From: Phoenix dactylifera | Lineage: Eukaryota > Streptophyta > Magnoliopsida > Arecales > Arecaceae | Length of the DNA: 64,000 nucleotides | Assembly (NCBI RefSeq): GCF_009389715.1 | Contig: NC_052401.1 | Span: 4,754,071 to 4,818,070 of the forward strand | Direction: 5' to 3' | Part shown: one piece after another, positions 11,301-24,500 of the stretch | Layout of the letters: every line of letters begins with the position of its first letter | How positions within the stretch are numbered: the stretch's first letter is position 1 | Made by a program: the position numbers and the translations under genes | Notes under the pieces: model-generated | What the model was told of the DNA's origin: nothing | The model's database searches: none | Seen by the model: only the letters and a program-made list of their open reading frames with translations

Positions 11301-14300
11301 TAGTTGCGCTTCATGTGGAAATACACATCTGGTTATTCCAATTGACAATCCGGACCATGCATCAAGTTATATATTCCTTTGTCAACTTAGGACCAAAGAT
11401 CAAGTGGTTCAGATCATTCGCAGTCACAGATCCAAACAAATCCTCCTCCCACGCATCTGGCATTTTGCCTTTGCAATAGAAAATTTAGATCGCGATGAGT
11501 GGTGTGGATCATTAATTCAATAGTCTGGCCATATAATTTGATTGCAGGGAACAACCAAATTGGTTATGTATGCCCTGGAACATCAAAGCCATATGATTTT
11601 AATGAATTTGAAGTCCTATTTATTGTAATTTGAGGTCTCTGATTGCAGGTATGAGTGATCTGCTTTCTCCCTTTCTTGTGCTATATGAGGATAATGCAGA
11701 TGCATTTTGGTGCTTTGAGATGCTTCTCCGAAGAATGGTAATATCATATTTATGTTGGATTTGTCTTCTCTTTTGTTGTTAAATTATGTCCATTCTTTAA
11801 CATATCCATTTTGGTATCTTTTAGCGTGAAAATTTCCAGATGGAAGGGCCAACTGGTGTGATGAAGCAGTTGCAAGCATTGTGGAAGATCTTGGAATTAA
11901 CAGATACTGAAATCTTTGAACATTTATCACTCATTGGCGCTGAAAGTCTTCATTTTGCTTTTCGAATGTTGCTGGTTCTTTTTCGTCGGGAACTGTCCTT
12001 TGATGAGGCTCTCCGCATGTGGGAGGTTTGTGCCCTAAATATGTTGTCATTTTAGGAAGTGCATTAGTCAGTGGTGCTATAGTAGTTGTTTTGGCTCTTA
12101 CATTTTATGGTCAAGGTAATTGAGCAAACAGGCTGTACTCCAGCATATGGAACCCACATTGTAGTTTCATTGTAAGAGTATTATAAAATTCATCTGCTGT
12201 TGCATGCCTTGTTTTGCATCATTTAGATGGCAGTATGACATTTAACCTGCTATGAATTTTAGCCACAAGAATAGATTATGAGTTCTCATGAGGACTCTAA
12301 GTTGTGCTTATACTGTTGCCTGAGAAGAAATTGACAATGGAGATGGCATATGCATGCAATATGAGCTTAGTATCACAAACAGAAATCTTGAGGTGTGCTA
12401 TATCTTGGAAGGACTCATTATAAATGAGTGCCTTGGGTGAAGTTTAAGAGTTCCCCCAGTCTAGAATAAAGTGAGCCTTTTGATATGCTCTTATCATCAG
12501 TGAGGTCGGTTAAGTACAGCTTAAAGAACATTAATAGCCAGAGAGGACCAAATATGTTATAGTTATGTAAAAGAAAGGGCAGTTTGTTGATGTGATTTCA
12601 TTTGGTGCAGGAGCGAAGCCCAGAGTTAGTTACTGTTTAGCAAATGAACAGTCATTAGTCTTCAGGTTGGATCTGAAGTATGATCCAGCTTTAGAATGAA
12701 CCTGTAGATTTCTACAAGAAAATGTAACAAAGAAGAACTATGTATGAAAATAAGATAGGGTACAATTGGAAGTGTACTTTTATTTATGGCAACAAGAACC
12801 TTTGGGAAAAGAAAGCATTTGCAAAACCTGAAAAATAAGGACATAGGTCCATCTCAAATTTGAATGCATTCTCAGATAACAATGTTGGAAAAGTCTCTGT
12901 CATTTAACTGATGGATTGCTGCAGGAGCATTGTGTGTGCAATCATGAGTGCTCATGATATAAAGCACATCAATGGCAAGATAATGGAATAGCTTAAACTA
13001 GGCAGAAGGGGTTTGTTTTGACCTTAAAAAATAACTTGGTGGAAGCTGCAAACTCAGGCATGAGAGAGTGTTGCTGGCTCCCTTTAGCTTCTAAAAAAAA
13101 TGTTCACCTCTATCTGATAAAAAAGCCAATATATGGTTCAAGGTTCATGGTTTATTGCCTAAAATTTGAAGATATTGAAGCTGGTTTAGGAATTGAGTAT
13201 TTCACAAAGATTTGAAATGTACATTTTTCTGTTCTCTCTATTAACACACTTATGAGAAATATGATTAGGACTCTCATTGCTAACTTTTGTTTCTTTTTCT
13301 ATTCTTCAGCTGTTGCATAAAAACTAACAGCTGATTTATTTATTCAGATGATGTGGGCTGCTGACTTTGATGAAGCTGTTACTCAGCAATTGGAGGAAAA
13401 TTGCCTCGATCTGTTGGTTTTAAAGCTTCAAAACAATTCCAGTGTGGAAATGAAAGTGGAACAAACTGATAATGGTCGAAGAAAACTTAAAAGCATGCAG
13501 CCTCAGTATACAAATGGTAAAACCTGTGCACCGTATGGGGAGAGGTCTATTTCAAGTTATCCCCTTTGCGGCCTGGCAAAGGCTAATTTCTGGTCAAGAC
13601 ATGATCAGCTGCAGGTTCATGGTACAACTGCATCAACAAGAAAGGGGGATGATGAATTGCCTGTTTTCTGCGTAGCAGCAATCCTCATCACCAACCGCCA
13701 AAAGATTATGAGAGAAACCCACTCAGTTGATGATATAATCAGGGCAAGTTTTTTTTTCCCCATTGTTTTCTTTAGTTCCAGAATCTCTGTATGAATAGGA
13801 ATAGATTAAGGGCTTGTTTGAGTATTCCTACAAGATTGGGCTGTCTGTCAAGCATGACCCTGTATCAACTAAATACCACCCAGCTCAAATCCTGTGGGGA
13901 GGTCTTTTTTTCCTTCCTGCAGCCCAAAGGCTATGATCTAGGCTAGGTTTGGATAAGCTCTTAGAAAATGCAAGATGGATGGCTCAACAAGCCTGATTCC
14001 TACAGGATTTTCTGCCCAATCCTATAGGAATATCCAAACAGACCCAAAAAAGTATATTGTCCCACATCTGTCTTGGTGAGTTTCAGAGTGTTTGGCAACA
14101 ATGGACATGTCATCATTCGTTTGTTTTGGGGGATTTTCTTGATTGCCTAGCTTCTAAACTCTATTGGGTTTTGTATAAGCTGTTCATTGCTACTACATTA
14201 TAATCTCAAGCTGACTCTATAGACATTTGACCATGGCCATTATTTTGTATTGGAGAATTATAAATCGTCCCACTTGTGCCTTTCCATAATGAGACTGGCC

Positions 14301-15051
14301 ATATCTAAAGAGAGAAACACAGGAAGTGCATAATAAGTGGTGAGGATGCATATTCAATGCACATCATTAATAAAAGAAATCTTTTTTTTTTTGATTGATG
14401 GGCTCAGTCATCCATCAAAACTGTCATAATTCAGTCACATGCATTACATGTGCCACATTCTAGTTAATTATGGTTAATCTTATTGTAGTTTGACCTAGCT
14501 AACTATTAGTAGCAATTTTAATATTATTGAGTTGTTCCTGGACCAGATAGTTTATTAATCTTATATTTATGTCCATAAGCTTCTTTTATATATTTAAGGC
14601 TGACAGTTTTGCATTGACATCTGAGTAGGCTTTCATTGAACATTTTTAGTTTGTCATAATTAGCTTGAATAATAACATGTTGCCGTCCTTTTGTCTACTC
14701 TTGTATAGATGTTCAATGATAATATGCTGAAAATCAATGTGAAAAGATGCATTCGCATGGCTATCAAACTAAGGAAGAAATACTGTTACAGGGTAAGATT
14801 TTTTTTTAACCTGTAAATGATCACTATGTTTCTTCAATTTGATCATTATTTGTGCTTGTGATGATCTACTATTACTTTTTGACCCTCACAGTCTGACATT
14901 TTATTCATTTGATATGGACATCCAGTTTGTTTATTTATTTGGAAAACATTTTTTGTTTAACTTTATCTAGAAAATCCTGGTTTCAAATTCTAACTTGTGC
15001 TTGATACAGTTAATGAAGCAAACAAGCCTAGGAAGCTCGCAGCAACAATAA
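5329..15051 (+). CDS. TBC-domain Rab GTPase-activating protein (GYP7/TBC1D15-like), ten exons, 682 aa
   Basis: Exons: 5329-5451, 7951-8049, 8472-8575, 10153-10940, 11033-11155, 11649-11737, 11825-12025, 13348-13743, 14709-14792, 15010-15051. They join in frame to 2049 nt. The protein is a Rab-GAP that speeds GTP hydrolysis on a Rab and so helps control membrane traffic; the target Rab is unknown. The family entry GGVDPSIRAEVWEFLLG is at about residue 75. Both catalytic fingers are intact: Arg377 in VDVVRT and Gln412 in GYCQG. The rest of the TBC domain is in exons 6 to 8. Exon 4 inserts about 260 Ser/Asp-rich residues before the catalytic motifs. The first ATG in frame with the conserved region is at 5329. 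All introns are GT-AG except intron 8, which starts GC (AGG|GCAAGT at 13744). If that intron were kept, the frame would stop at 13794. Confidence 0.88.
5680..6480. repeat. Probable LTR-type or unclassified repeat insertion in intron 1 of the TBC gene
   Basis: The stretch near 5740-5775 (cacaagattttttatgtgga, aaaccccttc) resembles the conserved leader phrase of plant copia LTRs. Composition and open frames differ from the flanking intron. A 24-25 bp phrase containing agcaagacaccattggag occurs twice, at about 6170-6195 and 6228-6252. I could not find paired ends or a target duplication, so the class is uncertain. Confidence 0.3.
7054..7759. repeat. Tandem duplication of about 350 bp in intron 1 of the TBC gene
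   Basis: 7054-7411 and 7412-7759 are head-to-tail copies that both begin tgtcacaatatttttattat and end tggacatttga. They are nearly identical. The second copy lacks about ten bases (around 7140) and has a few substitutions. It is intronic and no coding role is evident. Confidence 0.93.
8755..9640 (-). mobile_element. Fragment of a DNA transposon (possibly hAT-type) in intron 3 of the TBC gene
   Basis: The left side (8758-8870) is a foldback-like run of ggtacc and cggtacggta words, as at the ends of some plant TIR elements. On the minus strand, 9628-9152 is an open frame of 158 codons whose last part is Tyr/Ser/Gly-rich (YRYGYEYGASEASFSGYP). Such tails follow hAT transposases in some plant elements, but I recognise this only loosely. 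No dimerisation motif is present and no second terminal repeat was found, so this would be the 3' part of a truncated element. Confidence 0.38.
13810..14045. mobile_element. MITE, 236 bp, in the GC-AG intron of the TBC gene
   Basis: The left end reads GGGCTTGTTTGAGTATTCCT and the reverse complement of the right end reads GGGTCTGTTTGGATATTCCT, an imperfect terminal inverted repeat of roughly 27 bp. This end type resembles Tourist-like (PIF/Harbinger) MITEs. The flanks are taa and aaa, so a 3 bp target duplication, if there was one, has drifted. There is no coding capacity. Confidence 0.65.
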
Positions 15052-17263
15052 GAAGACAATGAATACTTGCACTTCTCACATGCTATGTTGGGGAAAGCTT
15101 TAATGTTTGCTATACTTCTCTTGGAATTGGAAACCCAAGTTGCTACCCAACCTTTTGGGTTCATAGTGCGATTTTATATTTATTATTTTGTGGAACTTGA
15201 GCAGGAAGGATTGCCGCTTTTAAGAGCTCCAGTTATATATCCATTCCTTTTGTTGATACAACACGTCTGCAAGGTAAGTTGATGTCATTGGTGCTCTTCT
15301 TTTTCTAGGTATTACTTCTTCACACTGTCTGACGAACATGCAGAGTAAATTATTTCCCCAAGTTGACTTCTTTCCTAATATCTAAGTTCTAGGTTCCTTT
15401 TCTGGTAGTTCTATAAACTGATTGAATATTATTGTTATTTTAGCATCACAGCAGCGATGGTTGACTTTTTTAACCTTTCAAATGTGATGTGGATTTTATG
15501 GACTGGAATATCACTGAAATTGTGACTCTCTCTCACTTTAATTCTACTTATGATTGTTATAGGGTTGATGGCATGACTATAATCAAGTTTTTAATCTTAT
15601 ATATCAGAGAAAGCTGATTAATTGCATTCACTTTTCTGAAGTGCTCTGAGACATTTGTTGTCATATGTCAGTAGAAATCCTATATCATCTAAGTTTCCAA
15701 TCAGCTTTTCATCAATCTTAATAAATTACCCAGTTCTACTCGTGGTACCTCTCAAGTACCTATATACCTTATCAAGAAAACTTTTTCAGTTTTTAACTCT
15801 TCTTGTGATTGGTAGTTTAATTATCACCATGCCAACCACTACGCTGTCAAATAGTGAACTAGCAATGCTTAACAATCTCTCCATTTGTTTGGTAACTAAT
15901 TTCAACATTTTGCAAATGCTTAGTATATGTTGTTTATCAGAATGCACATCCTTTGAAACGTCGTCTGAAGTATGTACTCGCAATATCTTCCTGAAAATAC
16001 TCACAACATCTTCCTGTGTTCGGCCAATCTGTACAGAATCATCAGATCTAACCATATACTTCAAGGCACTCGAAGACTGAAAAGTGGAAACATCTATTCT
16101 TTTAGCTAATTTGGATCCTTGCATAGAGCTTCATTTGGTTGCTGCTGCCATGCTAATGCTGCTCCGACTACTTTTGAGCGGGAAAATGACAGCCATATTT
16201 TCCTCAGTTGATCTCTCAACATGCTATTATCAGAGGAAGGTTGGAACGCTAGTGGGAGGAGGAATGGAGCATCAACTAATGTATGTGTATACCTCAAATT
16301 TCCTCGAATCCATTTTTTAAAATGCCTTGGATTGGAATGTTACTTCAGGTAATCCAGGGGAGAGAATTTTGTATTCTATTTTAGGGCATCAATATGTCTG
16401 ACTTAAGTTCTCATTCAGATAGAGATCACAACATCCTGGAAAGGTATACAACAGCAAAATAGTTAAGGAAGTCAATATCGATGCAATTTCATATTCTGCA
16501 ATCCACCAAATTGCTGATTTATCTGAGGCACTCCGCCTGTCATGATAGCGTGAATCAAGCGGTGAGATGAAAACATACATGGATGAACAATGTCTTCCCC
16601 ATACCTTGAGTTAATTTACTCCTATGAATTGCAATCTGAAATTGTTCTTAGAAAGAGTTTAGGGGGCAAGCTATCATGCTTGGCTTCCTGCTCTCTTGTC
16701 ACAGCACAGGAGGCATGCTATGCCGTAGAGAAGTTCAACAAATAGAAATAGAGAAAAGCCTGCTCGTGTGATACTTCCCACTTAAACCCAATCTCTTTTT
16801 GGTCTATGCTTTTTTCTTTCAACTTTATTGTTCTACTTGCCATGTTTTGCCTGGTTCAGGTTAGTGGATTAGGAGGCACCGGTGGCCATCAATAATAGAC
16901 AAAGAACAGTGACCTCTTTTGGCCGGGAGGTACAATTTGAGCTAAGTCTCCCTCTCTCTGACGTTGGGGGACATCAGACTGGCTTCTGGCTTCTACTTCA
17001 GTCTGTAAATTTTTCTTCCACATAGGGACAGGGGCCTGTGATACCCACTTTGTGTGCTTAATTCGTTTGATTTCTCTGCTGTTTAGCTTTCCTATACTGT
17101 TGAATCTATGCTGTTTTTTTTTAATCTAATCAAGCATTTCCATTACGAAACCATGATGATATCCATGCTACTAAACCCATGCCACGTTTCATACCACGCG
17201 TCAACACAATGAACACACCATGGCCAATATATTAGCTACTTGTCCAAAGTAAAGGGCTGCATG
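15052..17263. other. 3' flank of the TBC gene and intergenic DNA
   Basis: The first few hundred bases are probably the 3' UTR. Open frames of up to 141 codons exist on both strands around 15655-16124, but none shows a family motif or steady coding character, and overlapping frames are open at the same time. I see no RNA gene. The end of transcription cannot be placed. Confidence 0.5.
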
Positions 17264-17275
17264 AGCACCGGCTTT

Positions 17276-17593
17276 TTTTTTTTGGGGTCAAATATAGGAG
17301 GGGAGGGGGAGGGACCGGCCGACCCGCGTAGCAGGCCCATTACTGGGTCCTTCTTCCACTAGGGAATATTCGATACAGGTCGTAGGTTTCGCGTGCCTTT
17401 CCCGACCCGTGGGCTCACCCCACTGGGTTCACCGCCTCACGTGTGGGTACGTCACCCCAGCGCCATCTTGGTACAAGTGGAAGGAAAGCATAACCGCCAA
17501 TAAGCCAGCCGGGCGTGGAACATTCGGTCCTCTAATTTAATCGACGCCCGCACGTTTCGAACCCGGGCAACTTCCTTGCCCCAGCGCCACTTT
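17276..17593 (-). mobile_element. tRNA-derived SINE with 12 bp target duplication
   Basis: The insert is flanked by identical 12-mers, agcaccggcttt, at 17264-17275 and 17594-17605. It ends in a T run at its left edge, which is a poly(A) tail on the minus strand. On the minus strand the first 45 bases contain an A-box-like TGGCGCTGGGG and a perfect B-box match, GGGTTCGAAAC, as expected for an internal Pol III promoter. The A-box-like word tggcgctgggg recurs about 130 bases downstream, so the body may be dimeric or composite. The perfect target duplication suggests recent mobility. A related 3' part is seen at 55868-55990. Confidence 0.85.
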
Positions 17594-18202
17594 AGCACCG
17601 GCTTTACAGTAGAATGCCCTTCTCTGGAGTCACTCTTTGTGAGTCATGGCAATGATAAAAGTACTACAAATATATAACCTGGGATCAAAAATACCAACTT
17701 TATTCTTGATAAGCTGTAAAAATCAAATATACAACCTGTTCCAAAATCTTTTGAAAGACAAGCATTATCCATAAAAAAGAAAAAAAAAACCTAGTTTGTT
17801 ACAACAAGTTTATGGGTTATTGACGCCAATAAAATAAATTTTGTTATCTACGATCAATATAATAAAATTTGAATATTTGAGATTACGAAGGGGTTATAGG
17901 GGCATATATTGTATTTTCTGGTTTGTGTTCGGTTTTGTAACTGAGATGGAATGAAGAAAAAAATATTAGCTATAAACCAAAAAAAATAGATTTCGTAAAT
18001 AATATAGAGAAAGAATAAAAAAAATATCTTATGGAACCGCTTGCAGATAGAAACGAATTGCAAGCAACGAGGGACAATTTAGTAACTTCCGTGTCACATG
18101 AAATGATGTAACTCTCCCCTTATCCACGCATTTATTGCTCAAATGGACTCATCTAAGTATTATAATATATCTAAAACATAGTTAGAGAGAGATAAAAAAA
18201 AG

Positions 18203-18570
18203 GGTCCCCCCCCCCCCCCCCCCGGCTCTCGATTTCCAACCCCTTTGTGACGGGACCCATAGCGGAGGGCAAGGCACGCAAAGAGAGGAACAGAGAATCA
18301 TCTCTCTCTCACTTTCGATACCCCTCTGTTTCCTTCTGCCCTCTTTTCTTCTCCTTTCTTTTCATCTTTGGAAAAATTGGATTTTTCTTTTTTTTTGAAA
18401 AGGCCAGTGCCTTATTGGCCGAATCCTTTATTCCTCCCCACTTTCCTTGCATTCTTCTTCGCCTATTCGTCTGTACTTTTATGGCGGGAAGGAGGTTCGA
18501 ATAGACGGGGAATTAGCGGAGGATTCTGGGAATCCGAGAGGTGCGTGGGGTTTCTCTCTTGGACTTGGAG
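18203..18570 (+). promoter_or_regulatory. 5' flank and leader of the DUF3755 gene
   Basis: A run of about 18 C (18206-18223) is followed by a CT-rich leader (18298-18365), then the start codon at 18571. In frame upstream there is no ATG, only a GTG at 18541. The poly(C) run is length-unstable sequence and may be mis-sized. Confidence 0.45.
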
Positions 18571-21500
18571 ATGGGTGCGAGCGCGAACCTGTCGGGCAAT
18601 CAGGATGGGTCCCATGGGGGCCCCTCTTCCATGCAAGGCGGCGGCGGCGGAGGAGGAGGAGGAGGAGGAGGAGGAGGAGCTGTCGCGAACCCTAGCAACG
18701 GCAGCACGGCGGCAGCGGGGGAAAATTTGGGCACGGCGCAGGCGTTGAAGCATAACCCGGGCTTGTCGATGGAGTGGTCGGCGGAGGAGCAGGCCATCTT
18801 GGAAGAAGGGCTAAGCAAGTTAGTGGTCTTAATTTCGATTCATTGTTGGGTCTTTCTATTTTTATGATGATTGTTTTTTTTTTATTTTGGTTAAAATTTG
18901 GGGTTTCAGTTTTACTTTCCATCATGTGGATCTTGGTGTGGATTGCTGATCTAATTTTATGGTTTGAATCCTTTGGGTGACTGTAAATTGTTTAGATGTG
19001 AAAAAAATTGGAACTTGAGTTAGATTTTGGTGGCATGGTTGATATCTCAGTTTTGATTACGGAGATATGAGGTGCAGATGAGAAGAAATTAGGGTTTAGG
19101 AGGATAGTCAAAATTGCTCGCAGGAGATGCTTCTCAAAGAGACCAAATAGCAGATTGCTACTTGTGGTTTCTCTGGATTATGACAGTGAATCGGTGTCTT
19201 TTGCTACTTGTCTGGTGCGTTTAGTGAGTATGTTTGACTATTTTGCTTTGTTTTGCGGTGTTCAGTGAACCAGTTTTTTTGTTACCAAAAAAAAAACGAA
19301 CTAGTGTTATTTGTTTACTAAGTGACCATTCATGACTCAATTTTTTGGGTTATTCCGGCAGGGTGCTCTGCAGGTAAAGGAGGAAATTTTTATAAGGGAC
19401 TCTTGTGAAACTGTGTTATAATGCTCAGATTATTAGCTGGTGCTTAGTGCTATTAGTTGAACAATCCACTATATGATTAGTGCAAAGCGTAATAGAACAG
19501 TTTGTGGCAGTGATGCAAAGGAATGCTAACTTACCAGCTAGTGTCCTCCTATATGATCTTAGCTAGCTACTGATTGTTATGATTGCTACCGACAAGGAGA
19601 GTTGTTGGACCATGCTCTCCACATTGCCACTTCAATGATTAAAATTTCTACACTATATTGATGTTCTTCCGTGAGCATAATGAGTTTTTAAAGTATAAAT
19701 CACAACTTTTGGGGGTTATTTTTTGAATCTGTATACCTTTTTGGGGTCATTCGTTTTATTTTCTTTCTTATAAAATGTTATCCTAACAATATTTGTAGCT
19801 TAGACTTTAGAGTTATTAATATGATGTAGTTTGTGTTCTTACTGATATTTATTTATAAAAAGAAAGAATGGATGTTGAAGAGGATTTATAGTGTTTCATG
19901 TTTTTGTGATAATCAAACAATTATGCATGTAAATAGAAAAGTGAAGTTATGTCTGCTAATCATCATAAGGCAATCAACAAATAATATGTTCTGGTGACAT
20001 TGTTTGACATAATACCAAGCCTTAACATTTCATATTAGAAGATGTATATGAAACCCAACCTTTGGCCGAAAAATATCAACATTGAATTCTGTTAGGGATG
20101 TGTTTTGCTGATAAAAATAATTTTTTTTTAAAAAAAAGACTATGGAAAAATTAAAAGGTAAAAAAAATAAGTATCGTGGCTTTTATAATGAATTCTTTGA
20201 GGTTTCCATTGATATCCTATAGTTTAAGGTTTGACAGCAGTTTCAACATTAAGTAAATGAAACGAGACGCATATACATCTTGCAGTACAAGAAAACAGTC
20301 TAGCACTTGCCCGATTAGTGCTTTGGTTGGAGCTGGTACATAATTTAATTCCACCACATTTCCTTGGAATGCAAAAATTTTGGACCTTAAGGCAGCATGT
20401 TTCACTTTAAATATAATTTAGAACCAAGCATGATACATTGGTCAAGCCCCTTTGTTTGTAGCATTGACATTAATTTATTAATCTTGACGACCCTTGCTAT
20501 ATATGTGGCTGTGGTGCTCCACTTTGGAAATTGAGGACCATGTCAAATTATAACTTCTATAAATTTTCTTTCCATTCTCGACATTTTATAAGCACAAGGA
20601 CCTCTTGGTCTCATTAGCAAAATCAAGACTATACCCATCATGTTCTAATAATAAGTCTAGCACATAAAAATTATTTTAACATATCTTAATATTTATTTTT
20701 TGTCAAAACCCTTCACTTTTAGTATCCAATTCCAATATTAGGAGCTTTGCATGCAACGTGTAAATATATTTACTGTAATAATGAACCTCTTACTTTCCAT
20801 GCTCATATCTGCATCTTAAAACTTGAGTGTACCACAACCTGTCTTTTTTGTCATGTAGTACATGCAGAATTTTGGTTATGGAGATCGGTAGCTGGGAAGT
20901 TGTGGTGCTTTGATTAACAACAATTATAGTATTAAAAACAATGCTTTGTGGCTGTCTCTGCGGCAGGAGATTGATGTTACCTGATTGCTGTTGCTAACTT
21001 TTGGTGGGAAGAACCTTGTGAGACATGTTTTGGGGACTTGTTCTTTATTTCTTCCATTTTTATTAGTAATGGGTGTTTGGTCTTAGATCCATGTTTTGTT
21101 GTTAATACCCATATCTTTATCTCAGTTTTATATTGACCTCGCTATGTGGCGCTCTTCTTATTGCAGCAAAGCAATTTTCCTGATTTGCTGATGTTTTCAC
21201 TTGCAGATATGCATCTGAATCAACTATAGTTCGTTATGCAAAAATTGCCATGCAACTGAAGGACAAAACAGTCCGAGATGTGGCCCTACGGTGCAGATGG
21301 ATGACTGTAAGTTTGATAGTTGATGACCTTCATACTTACCATTATAATCATCTTGGTCCTATTTTGAATATTTTACGCGTTTTAGTTCACCTTTACCTAT
21401 GTAATTCCACCAGTTGTTTTGGCATAATCCTGAACACTAAAAATTTCTAACTCATATGAAGGGAAACTACTTACTAGAAATACATACAAGGTGCTGTTAT

Positions 21501-24500
21501 ATTGCTCTAACCTCAAGTTATTGTGTGTGCGCACCTGCATGTGTGCATGTTTGTGCCTATGCATATAATGCATGCATGTTTACGTATCTTTGTGCTGCAT
21601 ATCTTTTTGTTTCCTTGCTGTCCAGTCTCCATGTATTTTCATACAAACAACCTCGTGTTTGACAACCAAACTTTTGTGGATTTCAAGCTTGTAATTGTAG
21701 TGCATCTGACCTTGCCTTGTCTAGGAGTGCCTCCTATTGATGGAGGTTTGATGTTGGGTCGAGACCTGGTTGTAAAACTTTTGTAAATTTTGATGAATCA
21801 TATCTTGACTGTTGAAACTGTCCAGATGTCTATGGGATATGTCCTGTTTCTTGAAACCATGATTTGCTATCAGAATACTACTACCCTATGTTTTTACTTC
21901 TCATTATATGTGCTTTGTTGAATCATAATTGGAATAACTCATGGGAACTCACTTGTTGTCTGATATATGCACTCGGACAGATAGTTACATATGATTAACA
22001 TCAAAACTGGTTTCTCTTTATTAACCAAAGTCAGTTTCATTTCTCCTACAGAAAAAGGAAAGTGGAAAAAGGAGGAAAGAGGATCATAATTTGTCAAGGA
22101 AAAGCAAAGATAAAAAGGTGGGTGTATGCTGATATGTATGTGTTGTATCATGTTTATCATCATGGTATTGGGCAGTGAATGGGTAATTTGCTTTTTGAGC
22201 ATTCTAAATACTGGTTATGATCTTGGTGCCTAAACAGTTAGGACGGTTACATTTAATTTTGTTTTTGTTTAGCATAGTTTCTATGCCATCTCTTGGAAGC
22301 TAAGCTATTATTTTGCACTAGATATTCCTAAAATGCCTTTTGATTAGATATTTCACTTGCTTGTAACTTGAGTTGGTATTTCATAAGTTGTTTACTTTGG
22401 TTAAGATTAAAGATCTCTCATTGTGAACCTACTATACTGCGAGAATGAAGAAATGAACAAATAAGGGTATGTTCAGTTGTAAATTATTTCCCTGGACATG
22501 GTGATGCTTGTTGACCTTAAAATCTCAATGATTTAGTTTGATTCTCCATTAGGATCTTAATCAGTATGGGGTAGACCTCTACTATTCTATTTTTCCTTTA
22601 TAACATTCCTAAATTCTCTCTCCCTTTCTCACATTTTTCTCAGCTATATTATGATAAATTTCACTTTCTCCATTTCTCCATAAACTGTGTATCTTCTCTT
22701 GTTTTGATATTGAAGCTGAAGACTAACATAAAAGGAATATAGAAGGTCCCAAAGTTTAGTAGCATTTAAGGCACGTTATCATGCATCATGTGAGTGCATC
22801 AGTTATTAACCCCTTTGGATTCAACATTAAAAAAATGTTTCTCATCTAAACTGGTCAATTACTTATGAAAGGCACGTGCAGCTTACTATTTATGATTCAT
22901 GTTCATTTTCTTTTACATTGTTCTATGAATGAGAGTTATACTGGACTATGATTGAGTTGATTAATTAATCGATAACATTGAAAGGAACCAAACTTGCCTT
23001 TACCCTCTAATTCTCTTTATAAGGCAGTCTTAATTTATATATCCATTTTTTTTGCGGCTGATAATTATTTTGGGATGAATAAATGTGTGATTAGTGAGTT
23101 TTTTTTTGTTGAGATAATAAGTTAAATGAATGCACTCATCCACATGGGTACATGTAGGCGTGTGTGCATGTATATGATTGGATTTGAAGTTGGATTCGGT
23201 CAGGTGAAATTAGAAAACAGGGTTCCAACAATGATGATCGGAGCTGTTGAATGCAAGGTTTTAAGACTTGGTTTCAATTTCGATCATCTAGGTAGAGTTT
23301 TGGTTTCGGTAGTTTTGGCGGTTTTGGTAGTTTTGCTCCAAGTTTCGGAATCTAAAAAAAAACAAAGAAAGATCAAGAAGGTTATTTGACTTTATTGATT
23401 GTATTTAAAGTTGTTTAGGGTTATAAGTTGTGACTTTGGATAGATACAGGTTGAAACTAAAGTTATAAACTGTTTCAAATCTTAGCACGTTAGATATATT
23501 ATATTTTTCTCTGATATTTGTAATTATCCTACATTTTTCTCTAATCATATAATTTTACTTTACTTTTCTCTATTTTTATAATTTTTCATATTTGCTCATT
23601 TTTTACATTTAAGTAAACTTTTCTCTAAGCATGTGTAAATTTTATTCCATTTTAATAACTTGTTCTAGCAAGCAAAAAAACATTTGAGTGTGTTTCATTA
23701 TATTCCATCTTAAAGATCCAAAGACAAGAAAAGATCCATCTAAATGAAAATCCATTTTCTGTTGCTATTCTATTTCAATATTACCATTTTAATCTGAAAG
23801 AAGAGAAAAAATCTTATTTCTAAAAGAAAAACATAAGAATACACAATGCTTTCTAATTGGTTAAGATGCACATTAAATTTGCATCTTGCCCATTGTAAGT
23901 ACAAAACTTAGCCAAAAATAACATAAATTAGATTGTTAAAGCCTTAAATAAATATGGTATTTAATAATATTTAAAAAAATCTAGAAAATACTAGAATACA
24001 TGGAACATGCAAACTAATTAAACCAAAAAAAAGAGAAAACATTATCATTTTCTGTTAGTTTCTGGCCGAATTGTCGAAACTTGGCTGAAACAAGCCGAAA
24101 TGATCGAAAATACTGAAATTGGCCAAAACTGATCGAAGGAACTGACTGAAACCAAAATTTCTATTTGTTTCGGACTGGTCTTGGCTGAAACCAAACCATT
24201 CTGGTCGAAACTTCAAATCATGGTTTAATGTGATCGACTACCTCTAATTGCCTACTGACCAAAAAATCATGTATTTTTGCGACCCCTGATCTATGCATCT
24301 AGTGGTCATGAATGAGCATTGCATCCTGTTATTTGAACTTTTACGTTTTTGACCACTTGATATGTCATGGGTCACCAAATTACATGATTTTTGGTCTATC
24401 AGCAGTTTAGAGGTACTACATTGCATTCAAACGACTTGGATCATCGTTGTCGGACCTCGGTCTTCCGATTTCTCCTGATCGAATCCAGCTTCAAATCCGG

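Noticed and set aside
15655-16124. Open frames of 141 (+) and 112 (-) codons after the TBC gene
   Set aside because: They overlap on opposite strands, lack conserved motifs and lie in probable 3' flank.
17540-17593. Possible tRNA gene on the minus strand (A and B box-like words)
   Set aside because: No cloverleaf with paired acceptor ends can be formed. The boxes belong to the SINE head.
18463-18818. Minus-strand frames rich in Ser, Ala or Pro runs opposite exon 1 of the DUF3755 gene
   Set aside because: They are antisense readings of the GGA tract.
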